Origin: Bacillota bacterium
GTDB taxonomy: Bacteria > Bacillota > Clostridia > Christensenellales > CAG-138
Reading direction: 5' to 3'
DNA length: 9,790 nucleotides
Assembly: GCA_023393045.1 (NCBI GenBank)
Contig: JAEWMV010000125.1
Span: 1 to 9,790 of the forward strand
In this document: positions 1 to 5,521 of the stretch, one piece after another
Layout: each line of letters starts with the position of its first letter
Position numbering within the stretch: the stretch's first letter is position 1
Notes under the pieces: generated by a model
What the model saw: the letters and a program-made list of their open reading frames with translations, nothing else
What the model was told of the DNA's origin: nothing
Database searches by the model: none
Position numbers and translations under genes: made by a program

Positions 1-652
1 TGAGCTTAGGACGCCGCTTGCCTCCATACGCAGCCTTTCCGACGCGCTCTGCGACGGGCTGGTAAAGAAGGATGAGGACAGGCTGCGCTATTACGGGCAT
101 ATCCAGAAGGAAGCGATACGTCTCTCCCGCCTCATCGACGACCTGCTGGAGCTCTCCCGCCTGCAATCCGGCACGGTGGCGCTCAACAAGCAGAAAATGG
201 ATGTGGGCGAGCTGCTCTGCGACGTAGCCGAGCGCTACGCGGGCGTTGCCGCGGAAAAAGGGTTTGGCATCGCCACGGATGTTCCTGAAAACTGCCCCGC
301 GGCCTATTCCAATCCGGACAGGACGGAGCAGGCGCTCATCGCGTTTTTAGATAACGCCATCAAGTACAACGAGGGTGTTTTCGATATCCGCCTTTGCGCG
401 CGGGACGCGGGCGAGCGGCTCGTCATATCCGTGTCCAACGCGGGCGCGATCGACGAGGGCGACATCGCGCATATCTTCGAGCGCTTCTACAAGGCGGACC
501 GCGCGCACGCGGGCGAGGGGACGGGGCTGGGGCTTTCCATTTCAAAGGAAATCATGGATCTTCTGGGGGAGCGGATATGGGCGCAAAGCGAAAACGGGGC
601 GGTTACATTCTCCTTTACGCTCGCAAAATACAGCACGGATGTGGAAAAATAA
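1..652 (+). CDS. Sensor histidine kinase, C-terminal part (5' truncated by window)
   Basis: This is the cytoplasmic kinase core of a two-component sensor, which phosphorylates itself on a histidine and passes the phosphate to a response regulator. The reading frame is open from base 2, and base 1 is the last base of the preceding codon. The first visible residues are ELRTPL, so the H-box is cut exactly at its histidine. About 216 residues remain. In order they show the HisKA dimerisation helices (to about LSRLQSG), the N-box LDNAIKYNE, the F-box HIFERFYKAD and the G2-box GEGTGLGLSI. The G1 box reads SNAGA rather than the usual DTGxG, a variant also seen in VanS-like kinases. The sensor and membrane parts lie upstream of the window, and its own regulator gene probably does too. 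An internal GTG at 176 is not the start. It is a close paralogue of the kinase at 1438-3354. Confidence 0.93.
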   Translation, partial: ELRTPLASIRSLSDALCDGLVKKDEDRLRYYGHIQKEAIRLSRLIDDLLELSRLQSGTVALNKQKMDVGELLCDVAERYAGVAAEKGFGIATDVPENCPAAYSNPDRTEQALIAFLDNAIKYNEGVFDIRLCARDAGERLVISVSNAGAIDEGDIAHIFERFYKADRAHAGEGTGLGLSISKEIMDLLGERIWAQSENGAVTFSFTLAKYSTDVEK

Positions 653-684
653 AAACGCAGGGGTGAAAATTGCGCCCTCCGGAC

Positions 685-713
685 TTCAACAGACGAAAAA
701 AACATGATATAAT
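685..713 (+). promoter_or_regulatory. Probable sigma-A promoter of the response regulator operon
   Basis: A perfect -10 hexamer TATAAT lies at 708-713, preceded by TGA (705-707), which makes an extended -10. The -35 region is weak: TTCAAC at 685-690 with a 17-base spacer, or TCAACA at 686-691 with 16. An extended -10 can make up for a poor -35. The site sits in the 91-base gap between the truncated kinase and the regulator, about 30 bases before the ATG, so the downstream genes can be transcribed independently of the first kinase. I see no clear terminator in this gap, so read-through from upstream is also likely. Confidence 0.6.
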
Positions 714-743
714 CAAGCGAAATACAGCTTGGGGGGAATTGCA

Positions 744-1433
744 ATGAGCGCGGTAAAGATACTCATCGCGGACGACGATAAAAACGTTCATGAATCGCTT
801 GGCATCTATATAAAGGACGCGGGTTACGAGGCCGTGGATGTGTACGACGGGGCGGCGGCGGTTGCCGCGGCGGCCTCGCCCGACATCGCGCTTTGCGTGC
901 TGGACATCATGATGCCTGTCATGTCCGGCATAGACGCCTGCAAGGAAATAAGGAAAACCTCGCGCATGCCCATCATCATGCTCACCGCGAAGGGGGAGGA
1001 GATCGACCGCATACTGGGCCTGGAGCTTGGCGCGGACGATTACATCGTCAAGCCCTTCAGCCCGCGCGAGGTGGTCACGCGCATCAAGGCGGTGCTCCGG
1101 CGCACCAACGACCAGCAGCAGTCCAACGAGGAAGGCTGCGTCGCCTACGAGCAGCTCGTCATCGACATCAAGAGCTATACGGTTACGCTTCGCGGACAGG
1201 CCGTGGTCTGCACGCCCAAGGAAATCGAAATCCTCTACATGCTCGCCTCCAACCCCGGTCAGGTGTTTACGCGCGAGCAGCTTCTCAATAAAGTCTGGGG
1301 CTACGACTTCGCGGGCGAAACGCGCACGGTGGACACGCACATCAAGCGCATCCGCGCCAAGCTCGACAATACGGGCCTCAACTGGTCGATCAAAACCATC
1401 TACGGGGTAGGTTACAAGTTCGAGGTGGAATGA
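744..1433 (+). CDS. OmpR/PhoB-family response regulator
   Basis: This is a DNA-binding transcription regulator switched by phosphorylation, 229 residues long, which is normal for the family. The receiver domain (about residues 4-117) shows the acidic DDD at 10-12, the phospho-acceptor Asp54 in LDIMMP, the switch Thr81 in LTAK and Lys103 in KPF. The C-terminal winged helix (about 130-228) contains the typical TPKEIEILYMLASNPG, the VWGYDF stretch, TVDTHIKRIRAKL and the final GVGYKFE. The ATG at 744 is preferred because a GGGGGGAA ribosome site at 731-738 precedes it. A TTG at 729 in the same frame would overlap that site. The gene ends 4 bases before the kinase at 1438, its likely partner. Its layout is closest to PhoB/PhoP/WalR-type regulators, but the regulon cannot be read from the sequence. 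Confidence 0.95.
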   Translation: MSAVKILIADDDKNVHESLGIYIKDAGYEAVDVYDGAAAVAAAASPDIALCVLDIMMPVMSGIDACKEIRKTSRMPIIMLTAKGEEIDRILGLELGADDYIVKPFSPREVVTRIKAVLRRTNDQQQSNEEGCVAYEQLVIDIKSYTVTLRGQAVVCTPKEIEILYMLASNPGQVFTREQLLNKVWGYDFAGETRTVDTHIKRIRAKLDNTGLNWSIKTIYGVGYKFEVE

Positions 1434-1437
1434 CCTC

Positions 1438-3354
1438 ATGAAAAGCGTTTTCTTCAGGCGGCTCGTGCTCTCCCTCGCCGTGGCGATGCTCGTTGCCGCC
1501 ATCGTGATGTTCGGCGGATATATATTCCTGAGCCGGGACGTTTATACCGACATCAAGCTCGACGAGCTGCAGCCCTCCGTGGATGCGGCAAGCCAGCTTG
1601 CCTACGAGTACATATCCGGCAACATCGGCGGCGACGTGTTCCTGCGCCTTGCGGGCAAAACTATGTCCCCCCAGAACGGGGCGGCCATGTTCGTGAGCGC
1701 GGACGGCACGCTCCTCTACTATTACGATTCTTTCCTGCATGTGGACGCGAAAACCGCGCAGGCCTTTGTCCACGAACAGCTTGAGACCGTGTTCTCCGGT
1801 GAGAATATCCGTTCGGACAGGCTCATCGCGCCGGACGGGAACGCCATGCTCGCCGTTGGCGCGCCCGTGCCGGACGGGGCGGGCGGCGTATACGGGGCCA
1901 TCATACTCTTGACCTCCGTTAAAATCATCACGGGCACAACCACGCGCATGTCCGTCATCTTCCTCTGGATGGCGGCCTTTGGCATACCGGTCGGCATGAT
2001 CAGCGCTGCGTGGCGGGTCAAGAACGTGACGGAACCCATCAACCGCATGTCCGTCGCCGCCATGGAAATGACAAAGGGCAACTTCAACATACGGGTGGAT
2101 GAGGACGAGCAGGGCGAAATCGGCGAACTCGCGCGCGCGCTCAACAACCTGTGCGGCGAGCTCTCTAAAACCATCCATCAGCTCAGCTCCGAAAAGGGTC
2201 AGCTCGACCAGATTTTGCAAAGCCTCACCGACGGCGTGGCCGCGACGGATGAAAAAGGCCGGCTCACGCATTACAACCCCGCGCTCATGCGCCTCTTTGG
2301 CGCGGTGAGCGTGGCGCGGCGCGAGGACCTCATTTCTGACGAAAAGTTCTGGACGGAGTTCGACGCCGTTTTTGAATCCGGCGAGGCGCGCACCATCACC
2401 TACCCCATGCCGGGCGAGCGGGTGCTTTGGATCACGATTTCCCCCGTGACCACGGAAAGCTGCGAAAAGGCGGGCGTGGTGGCGCTCTTCCGGGACATGA
2501 CGGAGATGGAGCGCACGGAAACCATGCGGCGCGAGTACGTCGCCAACGTGTCCCACGAACTGCGCACGCCGCTCACCGCCCTGCGGGGCCTCCTCGAGCC
2601 GCTTGCGGACGGCATGGTGCGCAAGAAGGAGGATAGGCAGCGCTATTATAAGATCATGCTCCACGAGGTCATGCGCCTCTCAAGGCTCATTACGGACATG
2701 ATGACGCTCTCGCGCCTGCAGTCCGGCACGGAGTACATGGAGCTTGTGAAGGTGGACCTCTACGAGCTTGTCAACGAGATCGCGGGCGGATATTCCTCCA
2801 CGGTGTCCAACAAGGGCGTTCATCTCGTGGTGGACTGCCCCGCGCCTGTGCCCGAGTGCATGACCGACCCGGACAGGATCGAGCAGGTCGTGGTGATCCT
2901 CCTCGACAACGCTGTGCGCTACACCCCCGAGGGCGGCACGATCACCATCGGCCTTCGCAACAGGCAAAAGCACGTGGAATTGAGCGTGACGGACACGGGC
3001 GTCGGCATCCCGGAAAAGGATTTGCCGCACATATTCGAGCGCTTTTATAAGGTCGACAAATCGCGCGGCGAGGGGGGCACGGGGCTTGGCCTTTCCATCG
3101 CCCAGTTCATCATGGACAAGCTCGGCGAAGGCATTACCGTCAAGAGCGAGGTCGGCAAGGGCACGCGCTTTACCCTCACCGTCAAGCATTACGTCAAAAA
3201 CGCCATCGCGCTGGGCCCCGCAGGGGAAAAGAGCAGCCGCTACGGGGACGAGGTGGAGGACCACGCCAAGGCCGACAGCGCGCAGGAGAAAAAGCCCAGC
3301 GGCGACGTGCTCGACGCGCATTATGAAGTGATTGACCCCGGCAAAAAACAATGA
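1438..3354 (+). CDS. Membrane sensor histidine kinase (HAMP-PAS-HisKA-HATPase), PhoR/WalK-like
   Basis: Full-length sensor kinase of 638 residues and probable partner of the regulator just upstream. Membrane segment 1 spans about residues 9-31, an extracytoplasmic domain about 32-170, membrane segment 2 about 171-191 and a HAMP linker about 192-245 (with VTEPINRM). A PAS domain runs from about 255 to 360, beginning LDQILQSLTDGVAATD. The H-box is SHELRTPL with His373. ATP-binding motifs are the N-box DNAVRYTPEGG (Asn491), G1 DTGVGIP (Asp519), F-box HIFERFYKVD and G2 GEGGTGLGLS (544-552). All catalytic motifs look intact. After the ATPase fold there is a tail of about 50 charged residues (590-638), which is unusual. 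An AGGTGG site at 1423-1428 lies inside the end of the regulator gene, and the stop overlaps the next gene by 4 bases, so translation of all three genes is probably coupled. The signal sensed is unknown. Confidence 0.95.
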   Translation: MKSVFFRRLVLSLAVAMLVAAIVMFGGYIFLSRDVYTDIKLDELQPSVDAASQLAYEYISGNIGGDVFLRLAGKTMSPQNGAAMFVSADGTLLYYYDSFLHVDAKTAQAFVHEQLETVFSGENIRSDRLIAPDGNAMLAVGAPVPDGAGGVYGAIILLTSVKIITGTTTRMSVIFLWMAAFGIPVGMISAAWRVKNVTEPINRMSVAAMEMTKGNFNIRVDEDEQGEIGELARALNNLCGELSKTIHQLSSEKGQLDQILQSLTDGVAATDEKGRLTHYNPALMRLFGAVSVARREDLISDEKFWTEFDAVFESGEARTITYPMPGERVLWITISPVTTESCEKAGVVALFRDMTEMERTETMRREYVANVSHELRTPLTALRGLLEPLADGMVRKKEDRQRYYKIMLHEVMRLSRLITDMMTLSRLQSGTEYMELVKVDLYELVNEIAGGYSSTVSNKGVHLVVDCPAPVPECMTDPDRIEQVVVILLDNAVRYTPEGGTITIGLRNRQKHVELSVTDTGVGIPEKDLPHIFERFYKVDKSRGEGGTGLGLSIAQFIMDKLGEGITVKSEVGKGTRFTLTVKHYVKNAIALGPAGEKSSRYGDEVEDHAKADSAQEKKPSGDVLDAHYEVIDPGKKQ

Positions 3355-4232
3355 CGGGCTGCACCATATGCCCGAGGGAGTGCGGCGCAAACAGGGAGCG
3401 CGCCGCGGGCTTTTGCGGCGCGGGAACCTCCCCCAACATCGCGCGCGCCGCGCTGCATTTCTGGGAGGAACCGGCCATCAGCGGCACGCGCGGCTCCGGC
3501 GCGATTTTCTTCTCGGGCTGCAACATGGCCTGCGTATTCTGCCAGAACTATAAAATCAACCATGCGCGCGTTGGCCCCGAGGCGGACGCGGACGCGCTTG
3601 CCTCCATTATGCTGCGTTTGCAGGAAAAAGGCGCGCATAACGTCAACCTCGTATCCCCGGCGCCCTTCGCGCCGCTGCTTTTGGAGGCGATCCCTCTGGC
3701 GCGTGCGAGGGGCCTCACGATTCCCGTCGTATACAACACCAACACCTATGAAAAGGTTGAAACGCTAAAGCTGCTTCGCGGCCTCATCGACGTATACCTG
3801 CCGGATCTGAAGTACGTCTCCCCCGAAATTGCCGGAAAATACAGCGGTGCTCCGGACTATTTCGACTATGCTGCGCCCGCGCTCGCGGAAATGTTCTCCC
3901 AGCGCGGCCTGCTTGAAACAGACGGGGAAGGCATCGCCGTCAAGGGTGTGGTCATACGCCACCTCGTGCTGCCGGGCTCGGTGGACGAAACGCGGCGCGT
4001 CATCGACTATATCGCGGACAATTATCCCAGGGAGATCGCCTTTTCGCTCATGGGGCAGTACGCGCCAAACGGCGCGCTCCTGCCCGCCCCGCTTGAGCGC
4101 AAGCTCCTTCGCCGCGAGTATGCGCGCGCCATCGACCACGCGCTCCAGTGCGGGCTCACCAAAGTGCTCATACAACAATTGAGCGCCGCGACGATGGACT
4201 ACACCCCGAATTTTGATGGCTCCGTAATATAA
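3351..4232 (+). CDS. Radical SAM protein, PflX / pyruvate formate-lyase activase-like (COG1313 type)
   Basis: A 293-residue radical SAM enzyme. The signature CNMACVFC (Cys57, Cys61, Cys64) would bind the 4Fe-4S cluster that cleaves S-adenosylmethionine. An N-terminal cysteine group (Cys4, Cys7, Cys11 in CTICPRECGANR, then Cys22 in GFCGAG) is typical of the PflX group and probably binds a second metal or cluster. Other family-like stretches are FFSGCN, QNYKIN, VYNTNTYE, DVYLPDLKY, VIRHLVLPG and SLMGQYAP. PflX proteins are annotated as activases by similarity to the glycyl-radical-enzyme activator PflA, but their substrate is generally not established. No glycyl radical enzyme gene is visible here. 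The start is the ATG at 3351, in an ATGA overlap with the kinase stop, so translational coupling is likely. This places it in the two-component operon. Confidence 0.9.
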   Translation: MTGCTICPRECGANRERAAGFCGAGTSPNIARAALHFWEEPAISGTRGSGAIFFSGCNMACVFCQNYKINHARVGPEADADALASIMLRLQEKGAHNVNLVSPAPFAPLLLEAIPLARARGLTIPVVYNTNTYEKVETLKLLRGLIDVYLPDLKYVSPEIAGKYSGAPDYFDYAAPALAEMFSQRGLLETDGEGIAVKGVVIRHLVLPGSVDETRRVIDYIADNYPREIAFSLMGQYAPNGALLPAPLERKLLRREYARAIDHALQCGLTKVLIQQLSAATMDYTPNFDGSVI

Positions 4233-4238
4233 ATTCGG
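4206..4238 (+). terminator. Possible weak hairpin at the end of the radical SAM gene
   Basis: CCGAATTT (4206-4213) and AAATTCGG (4231-4238) form a perfect 8-bp inverted repeat with a 17-base loop that spans the stop codon. It is followed only by CCTGTTTATT, not by a good T-tract. It could be a weak terminator or an mRNA 3' end stabiliser. No better terminator for the upstream operon is visible before 4498. Confidence 0.3.
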
Positions 4239-4246
4239 CCTGTTTA

Positions 4247-4305
4247 TTGGACATTTGTAACTGTTACAAAGTAATTGTGAACGTAGTTTTAAATGTTGAT
4301 AAAAT
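4247..4305 (+). promoter_or_regulatory. Candidate promoter region for the intergenic RNA
   Basis: Several weak matches exist and none is decisive. TTGGAC (4247-4252) and AGTAAT (4270-4275) are 17 bases apart and would place the palindrome in the spacer. TTGTGA (4275-4280) and TAAAAT (4300-4305) are 19 bases apart. A third choice is TTACAA (4265-4270) with TTTAAA (4288-4293), spacer 17. The first and third would include the whole first stem of the proposed RNA. The second would start too late for that. Confidence 0.3.
4254..4270. promoter_or_regulatory. Perfect 17-bp palindrome, candidate operator with 7-1-7 core
   Basis: TTTGTAAC-T-GTTACAAA is a perfect inverted repeat with 8-base arms around a single central base. 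The inner 15 bases (TTGTAAC-T-GTTACAA) have the 7-1-7 design known for Fur-family boxes (Fur, Zur, PerR), although the arms do not equal a consensus I know. The one-base centre and AT-rich arms argue against an RNA terminator. It lies 21 bases after the radical SAM stop and just before the proposed RNA gene, overlapping or sitting between possible promoter elements. No regulator gene next to it explains it. Confidence 0.45.
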
Positions 4306-4380
4306 CACTGAAAAAACACGAAATACCCATTGCAAAACACAAGATATGGTGCTAGCATTAAGTCAGTGGTTAACAAAAAA

Positions 4381-4495
4381 CAGATCGTCCGGTGTTAACT
4401 GCAGCCATCTTCATTATTGTTTTCCTCCAAACGATACAGGCCGAAATCGGATAGGGGCAATCCGGTTAAACGCCAAAAACTTGACGGACGATCTG
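4381..4495. repeat. 11-bp perfect inverted repeat enclosing 93 bases
   Basis: CAGATCGTCCG at 4381-4391 and CGGACGATCTG at 4485-4495 are exact reverse complements. I interpret them as the base of the folded RNA (stem B). The size and terminal position would also fit a small MITE-like element, but no target-site duplication is visible at the edges (AAAAAA on the left, AGCGG on the right) and I see no second copy in the window. Confidence 0.7.
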
Positions 4496-4497
4496 AG

Positions 4498-4530
4498 CGG
4501 AACCTCGCATAAATGCGAGGTTCCGTTTTG
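4498..4530 (+). terminator. Rho-independent terminator
   Basis: CGGAACCTCGCAT (4498-4510) and ATGCGAGGTTCCG (4513-4525) are exact reverse complements. The real hairpin would have about 12 bp and a TAAA loop. It is followed by TTTTG (4526-4530). The T-run is short but the stem is very stable, and the T-run lies on the + strand side. It would end the proposed RNA and any read-through from the upstream operon, just before the murB promoter. Confidence 0.75.
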
Positions 4531-4541
4531 TGCATGCGCGC

Positions 4542-4577
4542 TTGTGAACACCGGTAAAATGAAGTAAAATATATAAT
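4542..4577 (+). promoter_or_regulatory. Probable sigma-A promoter of the murB operon
   Basis: TTGTGA (4542-4547) and TAAAAT (4565-4570) are separated by an ideal 17-base spacer, matching the consensus at 4 of 6 and 5 of 6 positions. A perfect TATAAT also occurs at 4572-4577 but has no good -35 at the right distance. The site lies just after the terminator and about 30 bases before the murB ATG, so murB-rapZ-whiA-dnaE appears to form a separate transcription unit. Confidence 0.6.
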
Positions 4578-4601
4578 AGGGAAGATTTTTGTGGAGGCAA
4601 T

Positions 4602-5513
4602 ATGCCGGGCATTGAAGAACTCTATGAATCCCTCCAGGGGACGGCGTGCGGGGCGAAACTCGCACGCAACGCCGACATGTCCCGCCTGACTTCGTTTCGG
4701 ACGGGCGGGCGCGCCGCGCTTTTTCTAAACGCGGCCAGCGCCGGGGAAATCATCGAGGCGACAAAACAGGCCAAGCGCACAGGCGTGCCGTATTATATCA
4801 TCGGCAACGGCACGAACCTGCTTGTGAGCGATAAAGGGCTTGACGCGCTGGTCGTGCGCGTCGGCGAAGGCATGGGTGAAATCAGGGCCGACGGCGCCGT
4901 TTTTGAAGCCGGGGCGGGCGCGCCGCTCTCGGCGTTTGCAAAGGCCACGGTCGAGGCGGGCTGCGGCGGCCTCGAGTGGGCGGCCGGCATACCGGGCAGC
5001 GTGGGCGGCGCGGTCGCAATGAACGCGGGCGCGTACGGCGGGGAGATCGCCGGGGTGCTTCGCGATGTGACCTTCATAGAGGACGGAGAAGTCAGGCGGC
5101 TTGCGGCGAGGCCAGAGGACATGGGCTATCGCCGAAGCGCGTTTCGTGCGCCGGGGCGCATCGTGCTTGGCGCAAACTTCGCGCTGCAAACGGATGCCGG
5201 GGCGGCGCAGCGCATGCGGGAATACACTAGGGTGCGCCGCGAGAAGCAGCCGCTCAATTACCCCAGCGCGGGCAGCACGTTCAAGCGCCCGCAAGGGCAT
5301 TTTGCGGGCGGGCTCATCGAAGCGGCGAATTTGAAGGGTACGCGCGTAGGCGGGGCGATGGTGAGCGAGCTGCACGCGGGCTTCATCATCAACGCCGGCG
5401 GGGCTACGAGCGCGGACGTGTATCATTTGATCCGCCTTGTGCAGCAAAGAGTGTTTGAGAGTAGCGGCGTGCAGCTTGAAACCGAGGTCATGCTGCTTGG
5501 GGATTTCGACTGA
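4602..5513 (+). CDS. murB: UDP-N-acetylenolpyruvoylglucosamine reductase (MurB)
   Basis: MurB is a cytoplasmic FAD enzyme that uses NADPH to reduce UDP-GlcNAc-enolpyruvate to UDP-MurNAc, the second committed step of peptidoglycan precursor synthesis. The 303-residue length and the motifs fit the Gram-positive, type II form. Visible motifs are TSFRTGGRA near residue 30, the FAD-binding IIGNGTNLLVSD (about 66-77), the highly conserved GLEWAAGIPGSVGGAVAMNA, GYRRSAFR with the likely active-site Arg, YPSAGSTFKRP with the probable proton-donor Ser225, and the C-terminal LETEV holding the catalytic Glu (293 or 295). The ATG at 4602 follows a strong GGAGG at 4593-4597. The gene leads the downstream operon and ends 8 bases before rapZ. 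All key residues appear intact. Confidence 0.97.
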   Translation: MPGIEELYESLQGTACGAKLARNADMSRLTSFRTGGRAALFLNAASAGEIIEATKQAKRTGVPYYIIGNGTNLLVSDKGLDALVVRVGEGMGEIRADGAVFEAGAGAPLSAFAKATVEAGCGGLEWAAGIPGSVGGAVAMNAGAYGGEIAGVLRDVTFIEDGEVRRLAARPEDMGYRRSAFRAPGRIVLGANFALQTDAGAAQRMREYTRVRREKQPLNYPSAGSTFKRPQGHFAGGLIEAANLKGTRVGGAMVSELHAGFIINAGGATSADVYHLIRLVQQRVFESSGVQLETEVMLLGDFD

Positions 5514-5521
5514 AGGGGGCA

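Larger units (their letters stand above)
4303..4530 (+). ncRNA. Proposed structured small RNA, family not recognised
   Basis: This stretch of the 369-base intergenic region folds into several stems by eye. Stem A pairs 4303-4311 with 4363-4371 (9 bp). Stem B pairs 4381-4391 with 4485-4495 (11 perfect bp). Stem C pairs 4392-4399 with 4465-4473 (8 bp, one bulged A) and continues directly from B on the 5' side. Inside C are hairpin D, 4415-4422 with 4429-4436 (8 bp, loop UCCUCC), and hairpin E, 4448-4452 with 4460-4464 (5 bp, loop AGGGGCA). The result is a three-way junction. A strong terminator hairpin ends it. Stems A, C and D each hold a U-G pair that would be A-C on the opposite strand, which favours a + strand RNA. 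The UCCUCC loop could pair with Shine-Dalgarno sequences, as C-rich loops do in known Gram-positive small RNAs. It could instead be a leader of murB, but murB has its own promoter after the terminator and I see no antiterminator. A TTG-started frame at 4247-4567 lacks a ribosome site and resembles nothing I know. Confidence 0.5.

Noticed and set aside
1390..2664. 424-codon minus-strand frame opposite the second kinase
   Set aside because: It is a shadow of the kinase gene, which has all its catalytic motifs in the + frame. The antisense translation is His/Arg-rich and has no recognisable domain.
4254..4270. 17-bp palindrome read as a terminator for the radical SAM gene
   Set aside because: A one-base centre cannot form a stable RNA loop, the arms are AT-rich and no T-tract follows. 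An operator is more likely.
4381..4495. Inverted repeat read as a MITE or small transposon
   Set aside because: There is no target-site duplication and no second copy in the window, and the inner sequence folds into further stems with strand-specific wobble pairs.
4247..4567. 106-codon frame starting with TTG in the intergenic region
   Set aside because: It has no ribosome site, unusual composition, runs through the inverted repeats and the terminator, and ends inside the murB promoter. A structured RNA explains the region better.
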